A stretch of DNA of 64,000 nt from positions 248,001 through 312,000 of the forward strand of contig NZ_VBRY01000002.1 of assembly GCF_005818865.1 (NCBI RefSeq), written 5' to 3'. The position numbers and the translations under genes are program-made. Below, piece by piece: positions 18,538 to 28,657 of this stretch. Each line of letters begins with the position of its first letter. Position 1 is the stretch's first letter. A model generated the notes under the pieces. That model saw only the letters and a program-made list of their open reading frames with translations. It made no database searches and had not been told where the DNA came from. The stretch comes from Mariprofundus erugo (GTDB taxonomy: Bacteria; Pseudomonadota; Zetaproteobacteria; Mariprofundales; Mariprofundaceae).

Positions 18538-21465
18538 ATGCGCCCGTTTAAAGGTTTGATGTTGAAAGGCAAGTTAACGGCAGCGGCGGCAGCCCTGTCG
18601 GTCATTCCAGTCATACTGGCCGGCGTCATTATTGGTCTTCAGAGCATTAACAGCGGCTATGATGCCGTCTATAAAGAGGAGCAGAGTAAACTCGATTCGG
18701 TACTGCAGTCACGAAAGGAGGCCATCGAAGATTATCTGGGAACCATCAGAGACCAGGTGATCACCCTCTCCAACGATAAAATGACGATCGATGCACTGAC
18801 TGAGTTCACCAGTGATTTCAAATCCTTCCGCAAAGAAGTCGGCATCAGCGAGCAGAATACGGAAGCACTTCGCAGCAAACTGGCGAACTATTACAAAAAT
18901 GATTTCTCGCGCACCTACAGGGATGCCAATCACGGCAAGGACCCGAATGCCATGAGATTTCTTGCCAGCCTCGATGGCGACTCGGTAGCCCTGCAATATT
19001 ATTTCATTCAGTCCAATCCTGCACCGCTTGGCTCAAAAAACGAATTACAGGATCTGCCGGTTGACTCCGGCTACAGCCGAACCCACCACACATATCACCC
19101 GCACTACAACGAATTCCTCAAGCGCTTCGGTTACTACGATATTTTCCTGGTCGATAATGATGGCAATGTGGTCTACACCGTTTTCAAAGAGCTTGATTTT
19201 GCCACCTCGCTGACCCACGGCCCTTATGCCAACTCGGATCTGGCCAAAACATTCCGCCAGGCCAATGCCATGAAAGATATGAATGGCTGGGCTATTTCCG
19301 ACTTCCACCCCTATACCCCGTCGTACGAAGCACAGGCCGGCTTTATTGCCTCTCCGGTCATCAAGGATGGTAAAAAATACGGCGTACTGATTTTTCAGAT
19401 GCCGATCTCCAAAATCAATGCGCTGATGACCAGCAACAAAAAATGGAGTGATGTCGGCCTCGGCGCAACCGGTGAAAGCTATCTGGTCGGAGCGGATCAA
19501 ACATTACGCAGCGACAGCCGCTTTTTAATTGAAGACAAACCGGCATACCTGGCCGCCATCAAGAAGGCGGACATCGATGGCGCCACACTGGCAGAGATTG
19601 ATGCAAGGGATTCCGGCATCGGCCTGCAGCCGGTCAACTCCTCATCGGCCACCAGTGCGCTTGCCGGCAACACCGGCTTTCACATCATTCCCGACTACCG
19701 CAACGTGCCTGTGCTCTCCTCCTATGCCCCGCTGGCTTTTAACGGCCTGCACTGGGCTATTATTGCTGAAATCGATGAGGCCGAGGCTTTTGCCGGGATT
19801 ACCGCCCTGAAGACGGATATCATGATATCCGTGCTGGTCATTATTGTCCTCATCACCATTGCCTCCATTGTCATCGCAGTGTTGGGAGCCAACTCAATGG
19901 CACGCCCGATCGCACAGGCCGTGGGCATCGCTGAAAACATCTCAAAAGGACATTTTGATAACCGGATACAGATTGACCGGCACGATGAGATCGGCGCGCT
20001 GCAACAGGCGCTTGAGCAAATGCAAAGCGTACTGTTTGTCAAAATCACCGAGGAAAAGGATGCCGCACTGCGCATCAAGCAGGCGCTCGACGCTGTCGCT
20101 TCGCCGGTGATGATCGCAGATGCAAACCGCATTATTTTTTATCACAACCGGTCAGCGGTGGAGTTCATGCAAAGGCATCAGGACGCCTTCCGCAAGGTGC
20201 TGCCGCAACTCGATGTCAAAAAACTGATCGGCGCCAGTATCGATCAGTTCCATAAAAACCCTGGCCACCAGAGGGAGATCCTCGATCGCCTGACCGGCTC
20301 ATACGCATCCGGTGATCTTGATGTCGGTGGCTGCGTAATCAATGTCACCGCCACGCCGGTGTTTAATGAGCATAAAGAGCGGCTGGCTACAATCACCGAG
20401 TGGAAGGACCGCACTGCAGAAGTCATGCTTGAGCGGGAGGTGGATGCAGTCATTACAGCCGCGCGTTCGGGTGATTTGAGCAAACGCCTCTCCTCAGCCG
20501 GAAGAAGCGGCTTCTATGCCAGCCTGAGTAACGGCATCAATGCACTCGTCGAAGTAAACGAGCAGGCTATTGATGACACCATCAAGGGACTTGCTGCCCT
20601 TGAGCGGGGAGACCTTACCTACCGGATTACCAATGAGTATTCGGGCGCTTTTAATGCCATCAAACAGGCCAACAACAGAACCGCCGAGAAACTGTCCGAG
20701 GTGATCGGCAGTGTGATTGCCGCTGCCGAAGCAGTCGATGCCGGTGCCGGTGAAATTGCAACCGGGAATCATACACTCAATACCCGCACCCAGGAGCAGG
20801 CGGCAGCCGTCGAAGAGACCGCAGCCAGCATTGAAGAGATTACCGGTACCGTCCAGCAAACGGCCGAAAACTCACGCCAGGCCAAGCAACTGGCTGCCGA
20901 TGCCAAAGGCCAGGCGGAGCAGGGTGGCAAGGTTGCGGAACAGACCATCCGGGCCATGGCAAGCATCAATAGCAGCAGCCGCAAAATTGCCGATATTATC
21001 GGTGTCATTGATGAAATCGCCTTCCAGACAAACCTGCTGGCACTGAATGCTGCCGTCGAGGCGGCCAGAGCAGGAGAGCAGGGCAAGGGCTTTGCCGTCG
21101 TTGCCGGTGAGGTACGCTCGCTGGCCCAGAGAAGTGCGGAGGCAGCCAGAGAGATCAAGACATTGATTAACCAGAGCGTGGAAAGTGTCGAGGCTGGCAG
21201 CAAACTCGTCGACGATTCCGGCCACGCACTGGCAGCCATCGTTCAGGCGGTCAGCAAGGTCGACAGTGTCATTATGGAGATCGCTGCAGCCAGTCTCGAA
21301 CAAACCAGCGGCATTGAGCAGATCAACAAGGCAATCGCCCAGATTGATGCCGGAACACAGCAAAATACGGCACTGGTGGAGGAGTCTGCAGCCGCCAGCC
21401 AGCGACTCAATGAGCTGGCTGCTGAATTGAGACAACAGGTTTCAATCTTCAATCTCGACACTTGA
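18538..21465 (+). CDS. Methyl-accepting chemotaxis protein with dCache, HAMP, PAS-like and extra HAMP-like segments
   Basis: 975-residue inner-membrane chemoreceptor. Transmembrane helix 1 is at residues about 17-40. A large periplasmic sensor of about 380 residues follows, with the look of a double Cache domain. Helix 2 is at about 428-451 and a HAMP domain at about 452-505. A PAS-like stretch (about 515-630, [20 protein letters not shown]) and further HAMP-like helical segments ([18 protein letters not shown]) come next. The signalling bundle ends the protein, with the conserved tip [33 protein letters not shown]. The ATG at 18538 is preceded by AAGGAGG; an in-frame ATG at 18484 lacks one. 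No che genes adjoin it, so it works through proteins encoded elsewhere. The ligand is not predictable; Cache receptors commonly bind amino or organic acids. Confidence 0.93.
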   Translation: MRPFKGLMLKGKLTAAAAALSVIPVILAGVIIGLQSINSGYDAVYKEEQSKLDSVLQSRKEAIEDYLGTIRDQVITLSNDKMTIDALTEFTSDFKSFRKEVGISEQNTEALRSKLANYYKNDFSRTYRDANHGKDPNAMRFLASLDGDSVALQYYFIQSNPAPLGSKNELQDLPVDSGYSRTHHTYHPHYNEFLKRFGYYDIFLVDNDGNVVYTVFKELDFATSLTHGPYANSDLAKTFRQANAMKDMNGWAISDFHPYTPSYEAQAGFIASPVIKDGKKYGVLIFQMPISKINALMTSNKKWSDVGLGATGESYLVGADQTLRSDSRFLIEDKPAYLAAIKKADIDGATLAEIDARDSGIGLQPVNSSSATSALAGNTGFHIIPDYRNVPVLSSYAPLAFNGLHWAIIAEIDEAEAFAGITALKTDIMISVLVIIVLITIASIVIAVLGANSMARPIAQAVGIAENISKGHFDNRIQIDRHDEIGALQQALEQMQSVLFVKITEEKDAALRIKQALDAVASPVMIADANRIIFYHNRSAVEFMQRHQDAFRKVLPQLDVKKLIGASIDQFHKNPGHQREILDRLTGSYASGDLDVGGCVINVTATPVFNEHKERLATITEWKDRTAEVMLEREVDAVITAARSGDLSKRLSSAGRSGFYASLSNGINALVEVNEQAIDDTIKGLAALERGDLTYRITNEYSGAFNAIKQANNRTAEKLSEVIGSVIAAAEAVDAGAGEIATGNHTLNTRTQEQAAAVEETAASIEEITGTVQQTAENSRQAKQLAADAKGQAEQGGKVAEQTIRAMASINSSSRKIADIIGVIDEIAFQTNLLALNAAVEAARAGEQGKGFAVVAGEVRSLAQRSAEAAREIKTLINQSVESVEAGSKLVDDSGHALAAIVQAVSKVDSVIMEIAAASLEQTSGIEQINKAIAQIDAGTQQNTALVEESAAASQRLNELAAELRQQVSIFNLDT

Positions 21466-21483
21466 TCCTGCTGTGACAGACAA

Positions 21484-21509
21484 CCGGCTCCCGCCCCGGC
21501 GGGAGCCGG
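21484..21509. terminator. Strong hairpin after the chemoreceptor gene
   Basis: A perfect 12-base stem, CCGGCTCCCGCC and GGCGGGAGCCGG, with a two-base loop centre, lies 18 bases after the stop codon. There is no T tract on either side, so it may be a 3'-end stabiliser or a processing site and not a classic terminator. Confidence 0.5.
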
Positions 21510-21519
21510 GCCACTGGCT

Positions 21520-21745
21520 AAGGAATCGCTGATTAATTCGGCGCTTCCGGGCGAGCCATGGACGGGCGCCACAATCCGGCAGGATAGCCGGATTGAACGG
21601 CTTTACCGCCGCCAGGTGAGCTGCAGGATGCAGCGAATCAAATCAGACGTGTAAGTGCCTGATTTGTAAGCAAAGACAAAACCACGCTTTTGCCTTTACG
21701 AACTGATTTTTTGCCAGGAGGGCACCCAATCAGCATCTCCCTAAC
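21520..21745 (-). repeat. Dispersed five-hairpin repeat, copy B (reverse orientation, with 73-base insert)
   Basis: Read on the minus strand it starts GTTAGGGAGATGCTGATT and ends CAGCGATTCCTTAG, matching copies A and C over both ends. Between the third and fourth hairpin of the family it holds an extra segment of about 73 bases. That segment has two further perfect hairpins: GCTGCA/TGCAGC at 21620-21634 and CAATCCGGC/GCCGGATTG at 21572-21595. It fills the gap between the convergent chemoreceptor and MFS genes. Confidence 0.88.
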
Positions 21746-21807
21746 CATGCAAAAAAACCGCTTCACCCGCTTCTGTAACCATCAGGTGCGATCTGCTATC
21801 GCCACCT

Positions 21808-22959
21808 TTATCCGCGAACCATACGACGAGGCAGCAACAGCGATAGCGGAACACCGACCACCGCGATTGCCGAACAGCAGAGAAAGGCTGCGGAAAAGCC
21901 GTAAACTTCAACAATCCAGCCACACATCATCATACCCACCGTACTGCCAAGGCCAAAACCCGCCGCTGAAAAAAGCCCCTGCGCCGCACTATGACGTGAT
22001 ACGGGCGCCAGACGGCGCACCCAGGCAATCGCCGCCACGTGAAATGCGGCAAAACTGGCTGCGTGCAGCAGCTGCAGAACTACCAGTATCCAGCCGTTTG
22101 TGGTCAGGCCGATACCCAGCCAGCGCATCGCTGCCAGCAACATGCAGACGGCAAAGACCCATGCCGGAGCAACCTGCTGTACGCGCCGCCCCCATAACCA
22201 CATCATCACAATCTCGGCCAGCACGCCGATCACCCAGTAGGCACCGATTTCCCCGCCAGCATAACCGGCATCGCTCAGATAGAGGCTGAAAAAACCATAA
22301 TAGGCGCCATGTGATGCCTGCATGATAAAGGCAATCGCCAGCAACAGCCTGAACTGCACCGAAAACCGTGGCCGGCCCATACCGGTCGATTCAGCCACCG
22401 GAGCATGCAGGGTGGGAAAGCCTGTTGCAGCGAATGCCGTCACCAGCATCAGGATCACAAGTATGGCGGGAAAGGTTTCATGCAATGAATCCCCCATCAG
22501 CCAGGCACCGCCGGCAAGAGAGGCAATGACAAACCCCACTGACCCCCACACTCGCAGGCGACCGTAATCAGCCAGTGCAGCCTCGGAGACGGAAACAGAC
22601 AGGCCATCGGTCAGCGGTAAAAGAATGGCCCAGAATATACCGAACAACAGTGTCACCAGTGCAAGCAGCAGCACATGCTCGAAAGCACCGAGCATGGATG
22701 CGAAAAGTGCCGCCAGCAGCGCCGAAGAGATCAGGACTAGGCGAACGGCACCGGCATGACGGTGATCAAGGATATGACCAAGCCATGGTGGTGCAATGAC
22801 ACGCGCAGCCGCCAGCAGCCCTGTCATCACGCCGATCATGCCGGCCCCCAGGCCGGTCTGCTGCAGATAAACGGGAAAAAACGGCAGAACAAGCCCCATT
22901 GCTGCAAAGTAGACCAGATAAAACAGGCGAATGTAGTGCAGCGATGTCGCAGTAACCAT
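21808..22959 (-). CDS. MFS transporter of the PPP/HcaT-like group
   Basis: 383-residue inner-membrane carrier with about 12 hydrophobic helices. The opening YIRLFYLVYFAAMGLVLPFF and the PPWLGHILDHR loop between helices 2 and 3 are typical of the MFS_1-like group annotated as 3-phenylpropionate permeases (HcaT). FSLYLSDAGYAGGEIG in the middle starts the second half. The annotated HcaT substrate rarely holds for distant members, so the cargo is unknown. The start is taken as the ATG at 22959; a GTG directly before it is possible, and the Shine-Dalgarno is weak. The gene is divergent from the membrane-protein gene at 23103 and ends next to repeat copy B. Confidence 0.86.
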   Translation of the reverse strand: MVTATSLHYIRLFYLVYFAAMGLVLPFFPVYLQQTGLGAGMIGVMTGLLAAARVIAPPWLGHILDHRHAGAVRLVLISSALLAALFASMLGAFEHVLLLALVTLLFGIFWAILLPLTDGLSVSVSEAALADYGRLRVWGSVGFVIASLAGGAWLMGDSLHETFPAILVILMLVTAFAATGFPTLHAPVAESTGMGRPRFSVQFRLLLAIAFIMQASHGAYYGFFSLYLSDAGYAGGEIGAYWVIGVLAEIVMMWLWGRRVQQVAPAWVFAVCMLLAAMRWLGIGLTTNGWILVVLQLLHAASFAAFHVAAIAWVRRLAPVSRHSAAQGLFSAAGFGLGSTVGMMMCGWIVEVYGFSAAFLCCSAIAVVGVPLSLLLPRRMVRG

Positions 22960-23061
22960 CACGACAGGCTAGCTATTGTCCTGCGGCTGTCATCAGGCAT
23001 TGCAACCGGCCAAAGACTCCGACACATTACGAAGCTGACGACATCACCCCGGAGGAATACA

Positions 23062-23103
23062 GTGGGAAATGACCACCACAACAGGGTTAAACGTCCGCAC
23101 TGA
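23062..23103 (+). CDS. Possible 13-residue leader peptide
   Basis: GGAGGAATACA followed by GTG at 23062 is the best ribosome-binding site in this gap, yet it opens only a 13-codon frame (His- and Arg-containing) whose TGA overlaps the ATG of the next gene as TGATG. The next gene has no Shine-Dalgarno of its own, so translation of this leader may deliver ribosomes to it by coupling. Confidence 0.35.
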   Translation: MGNDHHNRVKRPH

Positions 23104-23714
23104 TGGATGGGTGGATAGAGATTGTAACCCGGCAGCTGATTCTCTACAGCCTGCCGGTGCTGATTTCACTGACCTTCGTGACACTGGGTGAATCACGCAT
23201 CAACAGAGTGGCTGTACCGCATCCGTTTTTCGCCATCACAGGCAGAGCGGTATGGCTTCCGCTGATTGCCTCCATCGCCTTTCATCGTGGCATGATCGTA
23301 GCCCCCGGAGGAATCCTGACACCGGGCGTCAAAGGCGCCGCTATCCGCTGCACGATGCACCTGTTACTGACACTGGCGGGGTTCCTGGTTTATACCTTAA
23401 GTCTGTCGCATATGGCGCCAACCGGGCTGCCGCCACTGCATCACTGGTGGGCCAAGGTGCTGATGTTTTTCAACCTCTGCATGGCTGCACTCCATTTACT
23501 ACCGCTGCCCGGACAACTGGCGGGCGAGTGGCTGCTGACAAGCCCATATTGCAAGCGGATGCTGCCGCTGTTTGAACACCGTTACAGCTGGCTGATCATG
23601 CCGTTAGTCGCCGCCTCGCCACTACCGGACCTGCTTCTCGGAGGCACAATCGTTTTTCCGGTTTATGAATCACTCTGCAGCCACGCCATGCACTGGTCGC
23701 AACAGGGGCTGTAG
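23103..23714 (+). CDS. Polytopic membrane protein of unknown function, distantly M50-like
   Basis: 203 residues with about five hydrophobic stretches. The segment MAALHLLPLPGQLAGEW resembles the NLLPxPxLDG motif of site-2 (M50) membrane proteases, but no HExxH is present, so peptidase activity would not be expected. I do not recognise a named family. The start is the ATG that overlaps the stop of the 13-codon leader (TGATG); it has no Shine-Dalgarno itself. The gene is divergent from the MFS gene and about 70 bases before the HDOD gene, possibly co-transcribed with it. Confidence 0.6.
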   Translation: MDGWIEIVTRQLILYSLPVLISLTFVTLGESRINRVAVPHPFFAITGRAVWLPLIASIAFHRGMIVAPGGILTPGVKGAAIRCTMHLLLTLAGFLVYTLSLSHMAPTGLPPLHHWWAKVLMFFNLCMAALHLLPLPGQLAGEWLLTSPYCKRMLPLFEHRYSWLIMPLVAASPLPDLLLGGTIVFPVYESLCSHAMHWSQQGL

Positions 23715-23787
23715 CCCATCGTATAGCATCGTCACAGCAAACAGGCAGCGGCTGGTATCTGGCCGCAAATTTGCTTATTATGTGGTT

Positions 23788-24597
23788 ATGATTCATTCCG
23801 GATATAGTAGAAGCTCGACTCTCGAGCTGCTGAAGTTCAGCGATGATCTTCCATCGCTACCTGATCGTTTTGTCAAAATTCAGAAGGTAGTCCAGGACCC
23901 GAACTCGGATGCGAGTGATCTTGCCTCGGTCATTCGCAGTGATCAGGCCACAACGGCCATGATCCTCAAGTTTGCCAACTCTCCGGCCTATAATCCCACC
24001 CATACCCCCGTGGGTGAGCTGAGTGCAGCGATCGCCCGCATCGGCCTGAGAGAGACCGTGCATATCGCGACAGCCATGTCACTGATGTACGGCATGATAC
24101 TGCCGACAGGCATGGCCAATATCCGCTGCTTCTGGGGTCATGCCTTCGCCGTCGCCATGGTGTGTGAGAAAATGGCACATGCCGTCGATCCGGACCAACA
24201 GCGCTGCAGCCATGAACGGGCCTTTATGACCGGCCTGCTGCATGACATCGGTCGAGCCGCCCTCGGCATGCGCGTTGATTTCACCTATTTTGAACGGGAA
24301 ACCGGCCATCTGCATCAGGATGCGCTGATTCAGGCAGAGGAGGAGATTTACGGCGTCAATCACGCTGAAGCCGGCATGCAGCTGTTGCGCCTGTGGCTGT
24401 TCCCTGACGATATCTTCACCGCTGTCGGCGAACACCACCGCCCGGACAGCACGCACTTTCTCGGCAGCATCTGTTATCAGGCCAACCTGTTCTGCAATAC
24501 CCACCTGTCCGACCGCATTCCGTTTGATGCGGTACATGATGCAGTACAGCAGGCCATTATCGAGCACCCGTTCGACCTGTCCGTTTTTGCCGATTAA
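23788..24597 (+). CDS. HDOD domain protein
   Basis: 269-residue cytoplasmic protein consisting almost wholly of an HDOD domain, a non-enzymatic relative of HD phosphohydrolases used in signalling. Visible are LPSLPDRFVKIQKVVQDP, the SDQATTAMILKFANSPAY segment, AIARIGLRETVHIATAMSL, and a preserved GLLHDIGRAALG that still looks like the HD dyad, with EHHRP later. Because HD residues are partly kept, weak hydrolase activity cannot be excluded. No ribosome-binding site is seen before the ATG at 23788, and a GTG two codons upstream is an alternative. With the gene at 427 it is the second HDOD protein of the window. Confidence 0.85.
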   Translation: MIHSGYSRSSTLELLKFSDDLPSLPDRFVKIQKVVQDPNSDASDLASVIRSDQATTAMILKFANSPAYNPTHTPVGELSAAIARIGLRETVHIATAMSLMYGMILPTGMANIRCFWGHAFAVAMVCEKMAHAVDPDQQRCSHERAFMTGLLHDIGRAALGMRVDFTYFERETGHLHQDALIQAEEEIYGVNHAEAGMQLLRLWLFPDDIFTAVGEHHRPDSTHFLGSICYQANLFCNTHLSDRIPFDAVHDAVQQAIIEHPFDLSVFAD

Positions 24598-24698
24598 TCA
24601 GGGTCGCGGCCAGACCGGCAAGCCGGCGTACGCAGACAGGCGCTAACAAAATCATCTGTTCCTGCTAACATCCCCCTCGACCAGCGCAAGGATGTGAG

Positions 24699-26495
24699 AT
24701 GGTATTGTGGACTAAATTACAACAACAGAAAGCGGCGCTACTGATGTGGATTCAGCGACAGGAAACCCTGATCATGGTATTGCTCGCCGTTGTCATCGGT
24801 GTACTGGCAGGCTACGTAGCACTGCTGCTCCGGTTTGCCATTGAATGGGTCAGTCTTTTCTGGACAGGCGAACGCACATGGGAAGAGGCCTTCGCCAACA
24901 CACCCTGGTACATTTTTCTTATTGCTCCGACCATCACAGGGCTATTGGTCGGCTGGATTGCCGTCCGCTTTCTGCCGGGCGGAGAGCTGCGCGGGGTAAC
25001 CGGTGTACTGGCGGATATGGTAGAACGACGCGGGCGCATCCATCCACGACAGCTGGGCACAGAAACGGCTGGCTCAGCTCTCTCCATTGGCGGTGGTGCC
25101 AGTCTCGGCCGCGAAGGCCCCACCGTCGCGCTTGGTGCGCTGATCGCATCGGAAATCGGCCATCGGCTGGGTATGACCGAACAGCAGCTTCGCATCCTCA
25201 TTGGCTGCGGTGTTGCTGCCGGCATTGCCGCTTCATTCAATACCCCCATCGCCGGGGCTCTGTTCGCCCTTGAGGTGATTCTGGCTGATTACGCCATCGC
25301 CACATTCAGCCCGATCGTCATTGCATCGGTGCTGGCAACGGTCATTGCCCGCTCCGAAGTGGGTAATTTCCCGGCCTTTACCGTGACCGAATACCACCTG
25401 ATCAGCGCCTGGGAAATACCCGCCTATATCGTGATGGGTGCCATCTGTGGCCTGGTCGCCACGGTCATGATCAAGTCGATGGCGCCGACACGAAAATATC
25501 TGGCAGGGCTCATTCCTGACCGGCGACTCAGGCCCGCTGCTGTCGGTTTTGTCATTGGAGTGATGGGACTGATGCTGCCGGAGATCATGTCAATCGGCTA
25601 CGGCACGGTCGGCTCAATGCTGCTTGAACAGATCAATCCCCATATCATGGGGCTGATTGTGCCCTTGTCGTTGTTTCTCGGCGTACTGTTGGCAGGCAAA
25701 CTTCTCGCGACCATTTTATGCGCTTCCGGCGGCTTCCCCGGAGGCCTGTTCGGGCCGGCTCTGTTTATGGGGGCAACCGTAGGTGCCCTGTTCGGAGATC
25801 TGGCTCATAATTTCTCACCTTCATATTCAGAGAGTTATGGCGCCTATGCACTGGTGGCCAGTGGTGCACTGACTGCCGCCGCCCTGCAGGCACCACTCAC
25901 CGTCATGCTGATCGTATTCGAAATGACGGCGGATTATCACATCATGCTGCCACTCATGGCCGCCTGCAGTGTCGCCACACTGGTCACTCGCTCTTTCGGC
26001 AGAGCCTCTGTTTTTACCGAAGCACTGGAAGAGCGGGGAATTGAATCACACTGGAGCCTTGAACAATCATGGATGCGGGCGGTGCCAATCACCCGCATTC
26101 CATGGCGGGCGATACCGCGCGTATCCGGCCATGCCAAGCTTGGCGAGCTGAAGCAGGTTTACACCGGCTCCGGCAAGGGCTGCGTGCAGGTAGTGGATGA
26201 TGAGGGGCTGATGATCGGCATTGTAACCTTTGCCGATTTACAGAACTGGCTGATCGATCCGGCACTGGATGAGATCGTGGTTGCCGCTGAGGTCGCCAAC
26301 AGAAACGTGGCGGTGATCTCTGAAGAGGGCAGCCTGCTTGAGGCGATTACCGTTCTCGACCGGGAGACATTTGAACAAATGCCGGTTGTCGCGGCAGATA
26401 ATCCCCGTAAGGTGCTGGGCATGCTTTCACGTAATGCCATTTTCTCAACCTACCATAAAATGATCGTCAAACACGGGGAGGGGGAGCGTGTCTGA
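24699..26495 (+). CDS. ClC family chloride channel/transporter with C-terminal CBS pair
   Basis: 598-residue inner-membrane protein. The transport core (residues about 20-445) has the ClC selectivity segments: a degenerate first motif GGELRG, the canonical GREGP with the gating glutamate (near residue 137), and GGFPGGLFGPALF (near 345). FALEVIL holds a glutamate near the position of the proton-pathway glutamate of exchangers. The cytosolic tail (about 465-590) is a pair of CBS modules, which in relatives bind adenine nucleotides and regulate flux. Whether it is a channel or a Cl/H antiporter cannot be settled here. The start ATG follows AAGGATGTGAG. The helicase gene starts eight bases before this stop. 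Confidence 0.93.
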   Translation: MVLWTKLQQQKAALLMWIQRQETLIMVLLAVVIGVLAGYVALLLRFAIEWVSLFWTGERTWEEAFANTPWYIFLIAPTITGLLVGWIAVRFLPGGELRGVTGVLADMVERRGRIHPRQLGTETAGSALSIGGGASLGREGPTVALGALIASEIGHRLGMTEQQLRILIGCGVAAGIAASFNTPIAGALFALEVILADYAIATFSPIVIASVLATVIARSEVGNFPAFTVTEYHLISAWEIPAYIVMGAICGLVATVMIKSMAPTRKYLAGLIPDRRLRPAAVGFVIGVMGLMLPEIMSIGYGTVGSMLLEQINPHIMGLIVPLSLFLGVLLAGKLLATILCASGGFPGGLFGPALFMGATVGALFGDLAHNFSPSYSESYGAYALVASGALTAAALQAPLTVMLIVFEMTADYHIMLPLMAACSVATLVTRSFGRASVFTEALEERGIESHWSLEQSWMRAVPITRIPWRAIPRVSGHAKLGELKQVYTGSGKGCVQVVDDEGLMIGIVTFADLQNWLIDPALDEIVVAAEVANRNVAVISEEGSLLEAITVLDRETFEQMPVVAADNPRKVLGMLSRNAIFSTYHKMIVKHGEGERV

Positions 26496-28581
26496 ACTGA
26501 ACCAGGCTCAACAGGCTGCTGCCGAAGCCGGTAACGGCCCCCAGCTGATTCTTGCCGGCGCAGGCTCCGGTAAAACACGCACCATAGTACACCGGATCGG
26601 CCACCTGATAGCGGCCCGTGGTGTCGCGCCTCATCGCATTCTTGCCGTCACCTTTACCAACAAGGCTGCAGCGGAACTCAAATCCCGACTGAGCCAGCTG
26701 ATCGGCGATGACGGTGGCGGCGTGGTTTCCGGCACCTTCCACTCCATATCTCTGCGCATGCTGCGCCGTTATGCCGATGCACTGGGGTTTCCACGCACCT
26801 TTCAGGTGATCGATGCCGACGACCAGAAAGCGCTGGTCAAACGGCTGCTGAAACAGGCCAACATTGCCACTGATCGACTGCACCCGTCCTACCTGCTGGG
26901 CTGGATCGAACACTGCAAACATGCCGGCCAGACGCCGGAGAGTGCGCCGGCATGTCACTGGAACGGTACCGATGTACGCGCTCTTTATGCCACCTATCAA
27001 CAACAGCTGCGCGAGCATGAGCGTATGGACTTCTCCGACCTTATTCTCAACTGCGTACTGTTGATGCGTGAGCACCCGGGCGTGTCCGAAGCCCTGCGCC
27101 GGCGCTTTGACCATGTACTGGTGGATGAATATCAGGATACCAACCCCGTACAACATGAGTGGCTCACCCTGATGTGTGCCGATCACCACAACCTGACCGT
27201 AGTCGGGGATGATGATCAGAGCATCTACGGCTGGCGTGGTGCGGATGTCCGCCACATTCTTGATTTCGAACGCATCTGGAGCGGCGCCAGCGTCCACCGG
27301 CTGGAAGAGAACTATCGCTCCAGCGGGGCGATCCTGAATCTGGCCAATGCCATCATCAAAAAGAATGAAGATCGTCACGACAAATGCCTGCGCGCGACCA
27401 GAGAGTATGGCTCACTGCCCCAGTGGAATATCTGTAACGATGAGTACGATGAGGCCCGAAAGATCACGGCAGAGCTGATCAACTGGCGGAGTGCAGGCTA
27501 TGCATGGCATGAGATGGCGGTGCTTTACCGCTCCAACCGCCAGTCACTTGCCCTGGAACAGGTATTGCGCGAGGCGGCATTACCCTATCGCATTGTGGGC
27601 GGCGTAGGCTTCTTTGAGCGACTGGAGATCAAGGACGCGCTGGCCTACTGGGCCCTGCTGAACCGTTGTGGTGACACGCTGCAGCTGCTGCGCATCTGCA
27701 ACAAACCGAAACGGGGTATCGGCAACAAGGGCGAGGAGCAGCTGGCTGCCCAGCTGGCAGCATCGGGTCTGCGAGCCAGTGACTGGCTCGACCTCCTGGC
27801 TGAAGGCAAGGCAACCGGAGCGGCTGGAAAGCTTGCCCCTCTGGCAAAACTGATCAGTTCGCTGCGACAGGATGTTGATCAAATACCGGATCGCGGGCTG
27901 ATGCAGCTGCTGCAGGCAAGCGGCTATCTCGACAGCCTGCAATCGATGGGGGAGCTGGAGGCAGCCACCCGTATCGATAATATTCGCACACTGCAGAGCT
28001 ATATCGAGCTGACCATGGAGCAGGAGCTGACACCGGTTGAGTTCATGGATCGGGCCGCTCTGTTGCAGAGCAGTGAGGAGATGCAGCAGGATAATGATGA
28101 CACCATTACACTGATGAGTCTGCATCGGGCCAAAGGGCTTGAGTTTGACTGTGTGGTACTGCCCGGCGTTGAAGAGGGGCTGTTGCCACACCAGCGCTCA
28201 CTCGACGATGGCGAGGCCGGCATCGCAGAAGAGCGGCGCCTGCTCTATGTCGGCATCACACGTGCCCGTCGCCAGCTGAAACTGACGACTGCACGCGTAC
28301 GCAGGCTGTTCGGGGAGATGCATTACCCGCAACCCAGTCGCTTCATCAGGGACCTTCCCGCTGACATTCTGCAACCTGATACACCGGTAATGCCACAAAC
28401 GACCGCGATACCGGCCGCTGGTGGCGTACAAATCGGCAGCAATGTGCTTCATCCCAGTTTCGGCGAAGGCGTGATTCTTGCCAGTGAGGGAACCGGTGAT
28501 GCCACCAGAATCACCGTTCAGTTCAGAAAATCGGGGCTGAAACGACTGATGCTCAAATATGCGGCGCTGCAAATTGTATGA
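26488..28581 (+). CDS. UvrD/Rep-family ATP-dependent DNA helicase
   Basis: 697-residue superfamily 1A helicase that unwinds DNA 3' to 5' in repair or replication restart. Motifs in order: Q-motif region (LNQAQQAAAEAGNGPQLI), motif I LAGAGSGKT, Ia AVTFTNKAAAEL, motif II VDEYQDTNP, motif III GDDDQSIYGWRGA, motif IV region ENYRSSGAIL, V LMSLHRAKGLEFDCVV and VI LLYVGITRAR. The last 60 residues form a C-terminal module similar to that of PcrA. Length and sequence do not cleanly separate UvrD from Rep. The GTG start at 26488 has GGGGAGGGGGAG upstream and overlaps the ClC stop. Confidence 0.94.
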   Translation: MSELNQAQQAAAEAGNGPQLILAGAGSGKTRTIVHRIGHLIAARGVAPHRILAVTFTNKAAAELKSRLSQLIGDDGGGVVSGTFHSISLRMLRRYADALGFPRTFQVIDADDQKALVKRLLKQANIATDRLHPSYLLGWIEHCKHAGQTPESAPACHWNGTDVRALYATYQQQLREHERMDFSDLILNCVLLMREHPGVSEALRRRFDHVLVDEYQDTNPVQHEWLTLMCADHHNLTVVGDDDQSIYGWRGADVRHILDFERIWSGASVHRLEENYRSSGAILNLANAIIKKNEDRHDKCLRATREYGSLPQWNICNDEYDEARKITAELINWRSAGYAWHEMAVLYRSNRQSLALEQVLREAALPYRIVGGVGFFERLEIKDALAYWALLNRCGDTLQLLRICNKPKRGIGNKGEEQLAAQLAASGLRASDWLDLLAEGKATGAAGKLAPLAKLISSLRQDVDQIPDRGLMQLLQASGYLDSLQSMGELEAATRIDNIRTLQSYIELTMEQELTPVEFMDRAALLQSSEEMQQDNDDTITLMSLHRAKGLEFDCVVLPGVEEGLLPHQRSLDDGEAGIAEERRLLYVGITRARRQLKLTTARVRRLFGEMHYPQPSRFIRDLPADILQPDTPVMPQTTAIPAAGGVQIGSNVLHPSFGEGVILASEGTGDATRITVQFRKSGLKRLMLKYAALQIV

Positions 28582-28596
28582 CATCTTCATTTCCGC

Positions 28597-28624
28597 TTGC
28601 GCATATGCACTATTTTCCTAGACT
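28597..28624 (+). promoter_or_regulatory. Possible sigma-70 promoter before tpiA
   Basis: TTGCGC at 28597-28602 and TAGACT at 28619-28624 with a 16-base spacer lie in the short gap after the helicase gene, 34 bases before the tpiA start. Partial matches only. Confidence 0.28.
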
Positions 28625-28657
28625 TTGCGACCATTTTTGGCTTCGAGGGGTATTACA

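Noticed and set aside
23103-23714. Active site-2 (M50) protease
   Set aside because: The LPLPG segment is reminiscent, but HExxH is absent, so no protease function is assigned.
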